The notes: a model not told the origin generated them from the sequence alone. A stretch of 64,000 bases of DNA from Paraescarpia echinospica (GCA_020002185.1 CM034534.1:69727946-69791945), one strand, 5' to 3'; counted from the first letter of the stretch, positions 1-12,600 are shown. Translations and numbers: made by a program.

Positions 1-313
1 GTAACATCACAGGCTGATGTAACATCATCAATATTGGACTAGTAACAGTAACATCACAGGCTGGTGTAACATCATCTATGTTGGACTAGTAACAGTAACA
101 TCACAGGCTGGTGTAACATCATCAATATTGGACTAGCAACAGTAACATCACAGGCTGATGTAACATCATCAATATTGGACTAGTAACAGTAACACCACAG
201 GCTGATGCAACATCACCAATGTTGGACTAGCAACAGTAACACCACAGGCTGATGCAACATCACCAATGTTGGACTAGCAACACCACAGGCTGAAGCAACA
301 TCACCAATGTTGG
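1..313. repeat. 47-bp minisatellite array
   Basis: About six and a half tandem copies of a 47-bp unit built on 'gtaacatcacaggctg' and 'catcaatattggactag' run from the window edge. The last copies are shorter and more diverged. The array probably continues to the left. Confidence 0.9.
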
Positions 314-700
314 ATTGCTTCTGTATTCAGTTAGATTCATATTTGAAGTGGTTGAGCAGTTACTGAATCCTTGTGTTGGCTCAACGGAGCTATCAATATA
401 TTCCCAATGCCTTTATCACCATTTTAATGTACCGTTCTCGGTAGTCATGTGATGTTAATGGTGACTGTCACATGGCAGCAGTTCTAAGAATAATGTGCGG
501 AGATTGTAATTGGTATCTCTTTTGATTGCTGGTCGCCCCTCTCGAATCTCAGTGGCTTCATACATTTTTATTCGCCAAAAGTTGTTCTCTCTAGCGAGCA
601 CTGTGGTGTCTTTGGCCTTCATTCACTCAGTGTTCATCAATGGCTGTGAGTGGGCCCTGATGGTATTGCCTTCTTTGAGTCTGGCTATTTTGTTTTTCAC
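314..700. other. Unassigned intergenic sequence
   Basis: No recognisable gene, RNA or mobile-element end was found. Short open frames here have no domain signal. Confidence 0.5.
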
Positions 701-1390
701 CCAACACCTAGCATGGACGGAATCACACCTGAAATGATCAAAGCGGGTGGTGAAACAGTTGTACAATGGATGGACCCTCCATGTGGAAAGTCTTAATCAC
801 ATATGGAATCCCACAAAAGACTGTATTAGCAATAGAGAAGATATATGAAAATTTGAGATGTGTAAAAACAGAAGATGGCTACAGCGACTGGTTCCATATG
901 ATGACTGGTGTCAGACAAGGCTGCATTCTTCCCCCCTTCCTTTTGCCATGACAAACAACTGGGTCATGCGGCTAGCACACAGAGTCAATGAAGGGATTGT
1001 GTGGGTTAAGGAGGAGCATTTATCAGTCCTGGACTTTGCTGATGACATTGCTGCATGCCCTCTCAGACACCACCCATGGCATACAAAATCTTGTGGAATC
1101 AGTCAGCAGATACAAAAAAACATGATTACAGGGGAGCATCAAGCACCCACGTACAGATGTTTTGATCAACCAGAAAGAAATAGATACAGTCGAAAACTTC
1201 ACCTACCTTGGCAGCTCCATCGACAACCAAGGAATCATCAATCATGAACTAGACTGCAGAGGGGGGAAGCCTCAGCAGTCTTCAACCAGTTGAGGACAAT
1301 TTGGAACAACAAGAAATTTACGTTCAGATCTATAACTAAAACGTTATACCAACCCTCCGGTATGGATGCGAATCATGGCAACAACAAAAA
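701..1390 (+). pseudogene. Decayed RTE-type LINE reverse transcriptase fragment
   Basis: Conceptual translation in shifting frames gives reverse-transcriptase blocks in the right order. Near 710 there is DGITPEMIKAGGETVVQW. At 780-930 there is a stretch like LITYGIPQKTVLAIEKIYEN, followed by TGVRQGC. At 1030-1050 comes LDFADDIA, the catalytic ADD box, and at 1270-1340 an AVFNQLRTIWNNK-like thumb piece. This order and wording are typical of RTE-clade non-LTR retrotransposons. Several frameshifts and a deletion between the first two blocks show it is dead. The endonuclease part is absent. Confidence 0.8.
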
Positions 1391-3000
1391 TTGGGCGAAG
1401 TGGCCCTCAAGTCCTTTGGACTAATACGTCTATATGTGACCCCTGACCAAATGAATGAAAGTCAGAAAAATTGTAACATTGTTTTCTTACATCCTTGTAA
1501 AGGTTGGGTAGGGTGCTTTACACGGTTTCAAAAATTATGACTGCTACAAAAATTGGCGAAGTTATGGAGCATTGAACATGGTAGGGGTCAAAAAGTGAAA
1601 ATGAAGAAAACGGCTGTTGAAGTTTTATATTACATATGCAAATAGACTGCATGGAAAAATTACATGCATGACATTCAAATGTGGCACACAGTGTGTATGT
1701 TATGTTGCAATGATACACTGGAAGTACAAATGTGCTGCTACAAAAACTTATCAAGTTATGCTATATTATGTCTTTATGTATAAAACTAAGAGGACAGATT
1801 ATTTGAGAGCAACAGGTAGACTCACTGTTTGACACAGTTTAAAACCTATAGGCAACTGTCCAGTTTAACAGGAGTCTATCAAACAATAGCAGGCACTACC
1901 ACATGAAATGTCAACTGAACAGTTTTTGAGAAAAAAAACAGCCGCACAGAACTAATTATAGTTATTGTTAAGATGTTTAACCTAGTTCTATTATCTGACA
2001 TTGTGCCAACAGATTGGTGTATTGGGATCATTAAGCCTATATAATTATTATGTAAACATAGCAGCAGATACTGGGACAGTGTGACTGCTGCCTGGCTAAA
2101 TGGATGTAATGGTGCTTTGAAGTTAGTTCTTCTGCCAACTATCCTTTTCATACAAGCGTATAGGTTTAGTAGCTGCCAGCACACTACTGAGCCTAAACTA
2201 CCATGCAGGTGTGAAAAACGTGCTGATGTATTTGAACTTGACCCACTAATTAACTGTCCACCAAGCAGTAGCAGAACAGTTTATAATAATAATAATCCAC
2301 AAGTTAAGTGGCAGTGATCTTCCTTTTATCATTCATGTGATGTTTATTGTGAGCAGGGAGGACAAATGGTTATCATATGTAGACAGGTACAGAAAGAAAC
2401 TGACGTTTACTATAAAAAAAGAACACGTTTGCCTATCAATGACATGTATTTCCTATTGTTGCCGTTTCTGCCTGGCATAAATCAAACAACCTTGTAGGTA
2501 CTTATTAATCAAATATTTTTTTGGTGAATCACAGTTACAGATCATTAAGGGTTATGATGGAAGTAAAATGTTGACATGTTTACTGTTCATTTATTGCACC
2601 ACGTCTTGCATTTAGAGGAATAATTATAATAGAAAATAAAATGTTGTGGCACATATTTTTAAATACATGCATTGATGAGAAACCGGGAATTACTTTTCTG
2701 TGGCCTAAGAATAACTATTTTCAATTAACTTTCTGCTTATATAAAAAAACTGCATAAAAATATAGATCCATACAAGACACAGACTCCGCATGTGACAGAT
2801 GTTTTGGGAAAGGGAAGTGTTCTGTTTCTGGTACAGCAGTGTGTTGACCCAAGCCTCTGCCAGTGACCAATTACAGATTAGTCACACTTTCACCAGCCAG
2901 TCACAGTGAGGTGTGACAGATGTTGTGGGAAAAGGGATTAGTTGAACAAAAGGACTGGGAGCCTGCTAGATCTGCTGCTACAGTAGACCATTTAGTTAGC
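1391..3000. other. Intergenic, AT-rich, no gene recognised
   Basis: No coding signal was found. At about 1890-1935 a phrase close to 'cactaccacatgaaatgtc' and 'agtttttgag' is a diverged relative of the 170-bp tandem units at 3021-3600. A 'gtgacagatgtt(t/g)tggga' phrase occurs twice (about 2795 and 2917). Confidence 0.5.
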
Positions 3001-3020
3001 AAATTTAGCATTTTAGGGGA

Positions 3021-3632
3021 CCTTTGGAGCCCTTAGAATGATTCAATCAAATACAGATTTATTGTGTATAGTGGCACTACCACATGAAATGTCTATGCAA
3101 AATTAGAGAAAAAGATATTTAAGAGTTTTTGAAAAAATAGGCAAAATGTGAAAATTTACCAGTTTTGGGGTCCTTTTTGGGGGGTCATTAGGTGCCCTTA
3201 GAATGATTCAATCAAATATAGATTTATTGTGTACAGTGGCACTACCGCATGAAATGTCTATGCAAAATTAGAGAAAAAGTTACTTAAGAGTTTTTGAAAA
3301 AATAGGCAAAATGTGAAAATTGACCAGTTTTGGGTTCCTTTTTTGGGGGTACAAATTTCTTGTGTACAATGACACTACCACATGAAATGTATACGCAAAA
3401 TTAGAGAAAAAGTTGCTGAATAGTTTTTATAAAATAGGCAAAATGTTACATTTTGATCAGTTTTGGGGTACTTGGAGACCCTAGGGAGCCCTTAGAATGA
3501 TTCAATCAAATACAGATTGTTCGTGCATAGTGGCAGTGCCCTAAGATATGTCTATGCAAAATTAGAGAAAAAGTTGTTGAACGGTTTCTGAGATACGGCA
3601 GCTAAAGGCGGACGGCGGACGGCGGACGGCGG
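3021..3632. repeat. Four ~170-bp tandem units ending in a GGCGGAC run
   Basis: Four imperfect copies begin at about 3021, 3187, 3350 and 3476. They share 'cccttagaatgattcaatc', 'ggcactaccacatgaaatg' and 'aaaattagagaaaaag'. The third copy lacks its first segment. The block ends in a short ggcggac microsatellite at about 3607-3632. The layout suggests a tandemly duplicated non-autonomous mobile element. Confidence 0.8.
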
Positions 3633-3704
3633 AATCAGAGTGATGGCAATAGTCGCTTGGACCTTCGGCCAAAGGACTAAAAACCAAGGAAAGAAAATTG
3701 GCGC

Positions 3705-4060
3705 ATTCGACATTAAATGCCTGCGAAAGATTCTGCATGTGCATACACTGGAGCGACCATGTGACGAATATAGATGTCTGGATACGATCAGGACAAACCT
3801 ATGACGTCATCAACTATATGTAGATGACGAATGAGCTGGCTCGGACATGTCACGAGGCTCCCACCTTTCAGCCCTACCCAACAAACACTTTGGTGGACAC
3901 TGGCTGGCCAGAGAAGGAGAAGGACGACCAAGAATGAACTGTCGCCAGACAGTTGATCGCGACCTACAGCTGGTCAACAAACGACGGAGCGACGTCAGAA
4001 CTCTAGCAAACAACAGAACTGCGTGGAGTGCTTTGACTGCCTCGTGTCTACAGACACGGG
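3705..4060 (+). pseudogene. Decayed LINE reverse transcriptase C-terminus
   Basis: The translation includes KCLRKILHVHTLER, then SWLGHV, then GEGRPRMNCRQTVDRDLQ, then NNRTAWSALTASCL. This is the usual order at the C-terminal end of RTE-like reverse transcriptases, where a cysteine-rich tail is followed by a GRP..W...V..DL block. Frames change near 3790 and 3850, so it is dead. It may belong to the same insertion as 701-1390, split by the tandem units at 3021-3632, but that is inference. Confidence 0.7.
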
Positions 4061-5100
4061 AGCCGCTACATCTAAGTAAGTCCACACATGGTGTTCTTGG
4101 TGGTTTTGTCCTGGAGGTTCACCGCTGTGGGTCATGTGGATTTGTCGTGTTGTATTGATTATGGTCAGTTTCTCTGGTAGGTGGAAGCTCAAAATCACCA
4201 AGAAAAAGACAAAAAGTGCAGAAAACAGACCAGCCACAAACCAAATATAGCCAGGCCCATTGGTTAGGACGACACGATGGGTGCGTATGAACCCGTCCCA
4301 CTGAAGCAACTTGGAGGAACTATGCGTGTTTGATTTGAAATCGTGGTGTAACAATTTTGCAAACAATCCAGGCCTAAAAACACATGCCCCCACCAACAAT
4401 CAACTATGCTATGGACCTAATGTCCGCAATCTATTAATGTGACCACACTTTTATGGGGATGTGCAGTTTATGGAACCAGAGGGTGCGCAGGGTACACCCC
4501 CCTGTTTTGACATCAAGGATAGACAGTTGGAGGATTTATACATATATGTGAGAAGTATGTCTGAGAGTTTTTTTGTAAGCTTAGGAAGAGAGGGGGTACA
4601 ATTGGAGGTTTTGGTGAGCCTCAGGCTCAATGAGGGTATGCAGTTGGATGATTTGGTGAGCGTCAATTAAGGTGGTGCAGTTGCGTACCACCATAGGCAT
4701 GGGAACAGGGGAAAGGGGGCAACTGCCCCTGGAATTTCGCTGGGGGCTGACATATGGTTCTGCCACCAGTAATTATGAGCCCGAATGTGGGGGTTTGACG
4801 GGCCTGAAGGGGGTGCAATTGGAGGTTTGTGGTGAGCTTGAAAATGTTGAACGTCACCGCAAAAATATTCAACAGCCGTCTTCCGAAGTCATCAGTCGAG
4901 AGCCGAGACAGCGGAGAAACTGAAATCACGGCAACTCGGCGGTGAACAATTTCCACCATCCCCCATCTTCCAATGTTAAAAGCACAGCTCCCCAATATTA
5001 ATATAATTGCGGCGCCGGTGTGTGTTCAGTACACAGAAGGGTTAGCACTTCGCAAAAACATTCATTCATTTATTGGAAATACGCTTACCCGTCTTTCTAA
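4061..5100. other. Intergenic with short direct repeats
   Basis: No gene was recognised. Between about 4590 and 4840 a 'gggtgcagttggaggtttgg' like phrase with 'gtgagc' recurs several times in diverged form. The open frames here reflect that repetition. Confidence 0.45.
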
Positions 5101-5109
5101 AATAAAACC

Positions 5110-5170
5110 TCTAGAGTGATGGTCGAGCGATAGAGCACGAATTGTCGATCGACGGGACCGTGATTCGAAT
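5110..5170 (+). repeat. Possible tRNA-derived SINE head
   Basis: A 'tggtcgagcgatagagca' segment resembling a Pol III A box is followed about 30 nt later by 'gtgattcgaatac', resembling a B box. No full cloverleaf is evident, so this is at best a SINE head or tRNA relic. Confidence 0.3.
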
Positions 5171-5544
5171 ACACCTACCAACATTGGCAACAGACATTTT
5201 GAAACCTGGACAGTTTCGTTCACCAGACGTTGCCAATGTCATTAGGAGATCACTTTACGACTAAGCGAAATGTACCTTGTTTATACCCATTCTGAATTAA
5301 ATATACTCTAAAAATAATGTCCTGATATTCTTTTAATTTCTTAACCCCCTCCGTCACCCTGTTTAAGGCCTGTTTTGGTCGTGCTTTTCTGTACATTTTC
5401 TGCGCAGTTTGCTGCGACCCCTAGCGGTGTTGGTGACGTCACGGCTGGTAGCACCTGCTAGGATTTAGCATGGCGCGCATCTATGCGGGTTGGTGTTTCA
5501 GGCCGTATATAAAATAGCAATCACTGAATTTAATACTTTTATGT
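5171..5544. other. Unassigned intergenic sequence
   Basis: Nothing recognisable was found beyond generic AT-rich sequence. Confidence 0.4.
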
Positions 5545-5920
5545 CACTGTAAAGATAATAATCTTACCTACAAATGTGTCGCTGGATGCACACAGGAATT
5601 TTGTTTACTTTTTGAGTTATTGCCATTTGAACATTGCGAATACTCAATCTTGCAATGGGATTTAATATTTTTGATATGACAGTAAAACAAATAATAATCG
5701 TATCTACAAATATATGCAGCTGGATGTACCCAGGATTTGGTTTTAGTTTTTGAGTTATCGCCATTTGAACATTGCGATTTAATCCAGCAATGTATACGTG
5801 GCAGCCGATCTAATGCAAGATCGAGCATTTGCGATGTTCAAACGGCAATAACTCAGAAAAGTTAACACATTTCTTGTGTGCATTTAGCGACAAACTTGTA
5901 GGTAAGATTATTATGTTTAT
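5545..5920. repeat. Compact cluster of direct and inverted repeats
   Basis: Two direct copies (about 5565-5660 and 5700-5790) share 'gagttat(t/c)gccatttgaac' and 'attgcga'. A third copy at about 5830-5915 lies in opposite orientation, ending 'gtaggtaagattatt' against 'aataatcttacctac' at 5560. The outer pair could form a hairpin with arms of about 85 nt. Confidence 0.7.
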
Positions 5921-6467
5921 GGTTATATCAAACAATATTAAATTCCACGATTGCATTTTCACGTACAGTCTAAAGCAACAGACCGCACTGCCGCTCGCCG
6001 TGCCAAAAGATAGGGCGCGCTCACCTATCTGCACGTGACGCGAGCAGTACTGGTTGCTTCCTGAAACGCAAATGACCATGTTTGAGCGGGCTTAGTGACA
6101 CGAGTTCGCAACGAACACGTTTCATATTGGCGCAATGCATGACAAGAGTATTTACATATACGAAGTTTCAAAGATATTTAAAAAGTTCATTTCACTTAGT
6201 TTTTAAAGCTGTCGGTCTCTTCATACAGAATACACTGGTGCTGTCCCCTAGCGACTATCGACTAATCTTTCCACTTTTATTAGTTAATTTGATTCATCTC
6301 ACTTTCCTGGATTAAATCCAATTCAGTCTCTTTTTATATTTCAATTTAAGTTCACAAATATTTGTATCAATTGCATTTAAATTAAGAATTTATGATGATG
6401 ATGATTTGAATCAATATAAAAATGTAAGCGTGTAAATACATACAATATAAATACAGAATACACCATA
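5921..6467. other. Unassigned intergenic sequence
   Basis: No gene or repeat structure was recognised. Confidence 0.4.
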
Positions 6468-6469
6468 TA

Positions 6470-6941
6470 CAGTAGTCCCCCTCTTATAAGGCCCCCTTCT
6501 TTTTGCCGACGGCCACCCGGATTACGCGGCCATATTTTCATTGCATTAGCGTTGTCTAATACAAACCACCCCTCACTAGCGGCCAACGGCCGGGGTTACA
6601 GGACGTGTCTACCCATCGGCAGCTGCCAATCGGCAACCGAAACTGCTATTTTTAATCACAAGACGATGTCGATGTTTATAACAAATTAAGTAGGCCTACC
6701 ATACACACTCGTCGTGCTGAGTTGACATTCGTACTTGTATTACAAATTACATTATCTATGACAAATCAACATTTATTTTCCTACATGCCAACACACACGT
6801 TATTATTGAATTAATGTTCTGTGATATGTTTTCTTTTCACATGCTACATTTATTGATGGTTCCCCCTCACCAGAAGCCACCCGCCTTATAATGCCACTTT
6901 AGATTTGCTGAAGGGTTGGCCTTATAAGAGAGGGACTACTG
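6470..6941. mobile_element. Complete pogo/Tigger-like MITE
   Basis: The left end reads CAGTAGTCCCCCTCTTATAA and the right end is its near-perfect reverse complement (ggccttataagagaggg followed by actactg). There is one mismatch in the first 24 bases. Both ends are flanked by TA (6468-6469 and 6942-6943), the target duplication expected for Tc1/mariner/pogo superfamily elements. The 472-bp body has no transposase, so it is non-autonomous. Clean ends suggest a fairly recent insertion. Confidence 0.85.
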
Positions 6942-6943
6942 TA

Positions 6944-7339
6944 TAAGGATTACATAAGAAAGTGCACACACTTTTACCACTGTGGTCCTTGGACCCGGGT
7001 CTGATTACTGGTAAAGAGTGTCATGTTGTTTCAGATGACGTGTGGTTGTGTCGGAAGCGTCAACTTCTGCTGGTGTCATCTGTGTGGTGACAGTGAAAAC
7101 AGTGTGCAACAGAGAGGGGCAGTGATCCAACACCATATGTAGGACAGCGGACCACGTCACTGGATGTCCACATCTTTGTCTTCAAGGCAAAATCTAAGGT
7201 TGTGTAAGCCGTGCTTTGAAGAGACACCAACACCCTGGTCGAAGTGGAGGATATTATTCTAGGAGTGCTACTTTCAACGCCCGTTTGTTTTCGCTGCTGG
7301 CAAAATCTTTCAATATGATACAGTTGGAAAACAGTGCTC
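6944..7339. other. Unassigned sequence upstream of zinc-finger relics
   Basis: No clear domain was found. It may hold decayed N-terminal parts of the zinc-finger pseudogene that follows. Confidence 0.3.
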
Positions 7340-8010
7340 TGACAGTAGGGCCTTAAAGCTTCACACGATCACACAAACTGGTGGAAAACACTTTATATGT
7401 GGAATGGTCAATTAAAGTCACACATAAATACTCTCTAACAGGTGCCAGAAAAAAACCTTTTTAAAGTTTTATACAGGTGGAAAATGGTGAATTGGTATCT
7501 TTAAAGTACTGTGATGTTGGTGGGGACCTTATAAATGTGACACCCGTGGGGCGGTTTAACTGTAGGGGTAATTTGAAGAAACATGTGTTTATGCTGAAGA
7601 GAAACCCTACAAAAGCGGCATGTGTGTATTTCAGTTGACCAGCAAATTGCAGCAATGGTGGTTGGAAGGCACATCTGCGTGTCAACATTGGGGAGAACCC
7701 CTACAAACGTGAGTCATGTGACAAATGCTTCCCGCGGAGTTCTCATCTCCGTTCGCACATGCGCACTCGTACAGGCGTGAAACTACAAACGTGTCACGCG
7801 TGGTGCACAGCTCTCATGCAGCGGTAATTTACGATCACACGTGCGCATTCATATGGGGGAGAAACCCTACACATGTGACACGTGCGACAAACACTTCTCA
7901 CATCGTAGTAATGTACACACACACGCACACGCACACGCACACACCACACACACACACTGGGGAGAAACCCTACAAAAGTGACACCTGTCAGGGGCGTAGC
8001 TAGGCATAAG
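7340..8010 (+). pseudogene. Decayed C2H2 zinc-finger array
   Basis: Repeated remnants of the TGEKPY linker occur at about 7605, 7690, 7855 and 7960. Between them are finger pieces such as [17 protein letters not shown] and CDTCDKHFSHRSNV. The frame breaks repeatedly and a CA microsatellite interrupts one finger. This is the remains of a tandem C2H2 zinc-finger gene of the kind that acts as a DNA-binding nuclear protein. No intact frame survives. Confidence 0.8.
7916..7962. repeat. (CA)n microsatellite
   Basis: An interrupted CA-rich run lies inside the zinc-finger relic, apparently expanded from a His/Thr codon stretch. Confidence 0.85.
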
Positions 8011-8109
8011 TACACATGGAAGCACAACTCTCTGATGATCCAGAATTTTTAGCAGCTGTGCAAATCAATTACAATCTGGTGCTCTCATTCTCCAATCCTC
8101 TCCAAATCC

Positions 8110-8945
8110 ATCCAAATTTATCTTAACGCAATCTTCCAAACGCAGTCAGACTGTCTTGGTCGTCCTTGTTTCCTTTTTTCTTCCACTATCCGAACATCTG
8201 CTTCTTTGCTAACTATTTTCATCCCATTCGCTCTACATGCCCAGCCCACTTCATCCGACTCCTCGACAGCTTCTTCTTGAAATTTTTTCTCACCCCAACC
8301 TCCTCTCACAACTCTTCCATTCTTCTCTTGTCGATTCTATTCATTCCCGCAAATCTTCTGACCCTGTTGTTTTCGCAAACATGTACCCTTTCCTCTTGTT
8401 TTTCCGTAACTGCCATAGTCTCTTTGTCTAGGCCATACAAGTTTGCTGGTGTCACACACGAGTAAAGCACATTTCCCTTGAGCTTACACAATATGTGTCT
8501 GTCTCCCCTTACGCCCCATACTTTACTCCACGCATTCGTCCCTGATTCTATTCTCCTACGAATTTCATTCTTTGAGCTGTCGTTCCCACATGTCACTCCG
8601 CCCAGGTGTACAAAGCTGTCTCGTTGTTTTAGTTTCTTCCCCTCCAGGTGTATTTCCAGTTCAATGTTTTGTTGTCCCACCCAGAGTACCTCTGACTTTT
8701 CCAAACTTACTTTCAGTCCATGTTTACTGAACATATCCTTCCACTCTGTCAGTTGTTCTTGGAGATCTGCTTCCCCGTCCGATGCCATTGCCAGATCGTC
8801 TGCATACAACACCTTCCGGAGAATACCAGACATGTTGGCCGTACTATTGTATCCCAGACTGCCATCAATCCCATACTCTTCTTGGCTATAGGCTCCTACT
8901 CGTTGTGGCTGTTGTGCTTCAGTTGTTGTGCGTCCGCTTCTAGCG
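8110..8945 (-). pseudogene. LINE reverse transcriptase fragment (3' part)
   Basis: On the minus strand a long frame (8306-8833) carries LRKVLYADDLAMASDGEADL, with the YADD catalytic box, and then LKVSLEKSEVLWVG and FVHLGG. These are the usual palm and thumb motifs of non-LTR reverse transcriptase. A second frame (8118-8309) continues into EEKRKQGRPRQSDCVW, the basic tail. The N-terminal fingers and the endonuclease are missing and at least one frameshift lies near 8309, so this is a 5'-truncated copy. It sits inside the zinc-finger relic cluster and is clearly a later insertion. Confidence 0.85.
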
Positions 8946-9405
8946 ATACAAAACTATGCCTTAGCCAGTGCAGACACTTTCTGTGAAAGTTCTGAAGTTA
9001 GTTGTAATATAATAATATAATGTAAAACACACTTATATGTTCCATAATGTACGTCCACCTTTATAGAGTAGTGAACGGAAAGGCGTCCTCCAAGTAAGCT
9101 ACGAGAAGGACACATGTACTAGCATCAGGCTTTCAGTGTTCACAGCTACGTCCAGATAGGGCGGACCAACAGCTAAGTTCTTCACACTGGCCTGACTACA
9201 ATCTCTCTGTGTGCTTCTAGTAACCGTTATCACATTACCATGTACTACAAATAATTATTGATAAATTGTTCCAAGTGAATGATGACAATTCAATTGCCAA
9301 GCCGAAGAGGTACAACGTCATAGGGGCTTCAGGGGCCCGGCCACCGACTGAAGTGTAATTTCTCGTTTGCGAAATTCATGTGGAAGCACGTGCTTACGTG
9401 CATGC
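8946..9405. other. Unassigned intergenic sequence
   Basis: Nothing recognisable was found. Confidence 0.4.
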
Positions 9406-9409
9406 GGTT

Positions 9410-9570
9410 AGCCACGCCCCTGCCTGTCAGGCACAGTTTGCATGCAGTGGTTCTTCAAAGAAACACGTTCATAACCACATTGGGGGGAAAACCCACAAAT
9501 GTGACAATTGTGGGTCATAGTTTTCTTGCACCGGTGATTTGAAGTCACATTTTCGAATCCATGCCATGGG
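9410..9570 (+). pseudogene. Decayed C2H2 zinc-finger pair
   Basis: A frame reads HNHIGGKTHKCDNCG, a stop, then FSCTGDLKSHFRIH. That is a degenerate linker followed by a C2H2 finger with its Cys pair and His pair visible. It probably belongs to the same ancestral array as 7340-8010. Confidence 0.65.
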
Positions 9571-10060
9571 CATTGGAACCGTTCCGGCCGGACCACTTTC
9601 TACAGGCCTGGAATTTGACGGTGGCCGCATGGCCATTTGCCGCTATGCAGCTGGCAGCGAAGACTAAGAGACTTAGAGATTATATAATGGTTCACGGCCA
9701 AACTGGCCATACCTATATATTATATTTTTGCCTTCATTTGCAATGATTGAAACTACAAAGTAGCAGCACACGACCGAATGCCCACTATTGGTACAGCTAA
9801 TACCGTATGATTAGACAGTAGCCAAAGTTTACATTCCACAGTCGTTTGTGCTTTCGTTGGCATGCGACATCACTTTTAAAAACCGACCCAACACTGAAGG
9901 TGACACAACAACTACCGATAGGCCTACCAGATGTTGAGATGATACCCTTTCAACCAAAACATTCCACATTCCCTAAATGGTCGGGTTAGGGTTGATTTTG
10001 GAAAATCAAAGCGTGTACCCATCAGTGTTCAAGTTTGATCGCTGGCAACAGCCATATAGC
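9571..10060. other. Unassigned intergenic sequence
   Basis: No domain or repeat end was recognised. Confidence 0.4.
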
Positions 10061-10069
10061 TGCGTTGTT

Positions 10070-10270
10070 TCATGACTAGTTTATTCGTCCTCGTTTGTAT
10101 TATAGCATACAAACGGAGTTTAATTTCATCGTCAGTAGAACATGAGCTTATGTCACGTGGTTTTACCAATTGGAAAGATGAAACTGATAATAAATTGGGG
10201 CGCCCAGCACATAACAAGTCTGGCGTTTGCAGTTGTACGCCTGCTAACTTTACCTGCGACCACGTGTGAT
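10070..10270 (+). pseudogene. Possible TTF-type zinc finger of a hAT-like transposase
   Basis: The frame from 10072 contains SRGFTNWKDET and then a His-Asn-Lys-Ser stretch. This resembles the 'GF.NWKDA...H..S' signature of TTF-type fingers at the N-terminus of hAT/ZMYM-like transposases. Only this short block matches, so the call is tentative. Confidence 0.35.
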
Positions 10271-11685
10271 GTACGTTGGCATTTTCCAGCAGAGCACGGA
10301 GAAGAAAAGACATGCAGATACGCAAGTGCCGAAATGCAAAATAACATGTTGCAGGTCGTGTGTGTAACAATCTTGTAACAAATTGCTAGCTCCTTGCCAA
10401 ACATGGATTTTGGTCAGCACCATGGCTGACAACACGGTTGACTTGTCGAACCATGAACAACTTTCCATTTGCATAATATGGATACGCGATAAACACGAGA
10501 CCCGCAAATATAGGTATTATTGGTTTTCATAACAATTAGAACGCCCTGTTGCCTCTACCACTCTGCTCAATGATTCTTCTATAAACAAAACTAGAAAACA
10601 ATACCATGATGGCTGCTGTAGGTTCCTATTATGTCAGAAACGACAGCGTAGGCTAATTGTAATAAAATGTAGACAACTGAATATCGGTGTTTCTAATGTT
10701 ACAACGTTGATCTGGCTTGTGAGTATTATACCACAAGAGTTGTCAAGAAATCCCAAAAACTTCATACATGCAATGTTTCAGGAAATTAAAAAAGTAGTCG
10801 AAACAAGAAAGTTATGAATCGTACCCAGGAAGTCATTCAGTTTTGTGTCCTACGCGGTGGACCGATCAAGCATCTGCAATGCATAGCATCATACAAATTA
10901 CACCGCTCTTAAAGAACTACGTGTAGACCTATTTCGTCATGCTGACAACGTATGCACAAATGTTGAAATGTCAAACTTGTCAGCGGCTGATGGATAGTCA
11001 ATTTCATGTATGTACTGTATGTCTGTGAACACCCTTAACGGCTTACCCACATACACGGAATTGAACATGTTTTGGCTAATATCAGTAAGGCGGAGGAGAG
11101 ATAAATAGAAGAACCTACACTACCGAGACGCAGATCTGTAGCCCTGGCTAAATCTGACTGTGCAAAGTAGCGCCATAATACTTCCATCTATCAGAACATC
11201 GATATATAACCATCATAAAACAAGGCTCAACAGCTCATTGTGTCGTTATCAAAGATCAGTTTGGTCATCTACAGTATATACATCATACTTGTCAGCGGTA
11301 GCTGGCGGAGACGTATACAGAGGCGAATTAAAAACTGTTACTAGTTTCTATGGCAGTAATTTTTATCCGCAAGAGTTGGAGACACATCTAAGCCCCACAA
11401 TATTCCACATGTGGTAAATGTGACACGTTCTAATGTGTTAGCTAGCATATTTTGCGATCGCTTTCTTCATACCAACAACAGCTACTGGCACAAGTGATTT
11501 AATTAGCCAAATTAGTTTTGGTCATGCCAGCGCAAATATCAGTGGAAGCAATATATCAAAATAGTGTGATATAAATAAATGAGGTGGAACTATACTTATT
11601 TCTAAGGCTAAACATTTGTTACAAAATCTACCATTGTGGTAGCATATTGTTAAAATATCTCGAGTCGGGCCGGATCACTTTCGAT
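10271..11685. other. Unassigned intergenic sequence
   Basis: Nothing recognisable was found. Open frames are short and overlap on both strands. Confidence 0.4.
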
Positions 11686-11689
11686 AGCA

Positions 11690-11960
11690 CTTCTGAGCCT
11701 CTGCATACATGAGAAACCTCATACAGATGCGATACACGTGGTGCAAACTTCTCACAGAATAGTAATCTACATTCTACAACGACACAAGAGTATTACCACC
11801 GGCGAGAAACTCTATAAATGGCACAATGACAAGCACAGTTTGCATGAAGGAGTCGCTTGAATGGACATGTTAGCATCCATGCAGGGACGAAACCCTACAA
11901 AATTGCAACACATGCAGGTAGTAATTTGTTAGGAATGGTTCAATATTACTAAAGGTGCAT
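11690..11960 (+). pseudogene. Decayed C2H2 zinc-finger remnants
   Basis: Spaced remnants read HEKPHTD, TTGEKLYKWHNDKHS and a GRNPTK-like linker in different frames. They match the spacing of tandem C2H2 fingers but have lost most cysteines. They likely derive from the same array as the relics at 7340-8010 and 9410-9570. Confidence 0.55.
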
Positions 11961-12350
11961 GTGAACACCTGTGGAAAACAGTTTATTTAAACATTTATAA
12001 TTTAATTTTGTGCATGTGATTGTGAACATTGAGAATATATAATTTATTGAGATGTGGATTTTGTTAATAACAGGTTTACTGACAGAGTGGCTTAGACACA
12101 TGTGCATTAATATTGTTGATCAAACATGTAAATGTGACACCACCGATGCAATTCTGCTGTTTGTGTGTGATGTGTGTGAATTTATACTGTAGCGAAACAT
12201 TACAAAAGTGTTCCATTCGGTAGACAGTTCTGATGTAGTGTGACTTAACTTTAAGTTGAATGTGCACGCTCAAACCAATGACTTTTAGTATCAATTTATA
12301 GATACTGTCTGTATTGTTTAACACACTCACACTCGCACGCACATTCGCAT

Positions 12351-12600
<250 letters not shown>

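Noticed and set aside
10029..10507. Overlapping minus-strand frames of 83-113 codons
   Set aside because: They are antisense to the tentative TTF-like fragment and show no domain.
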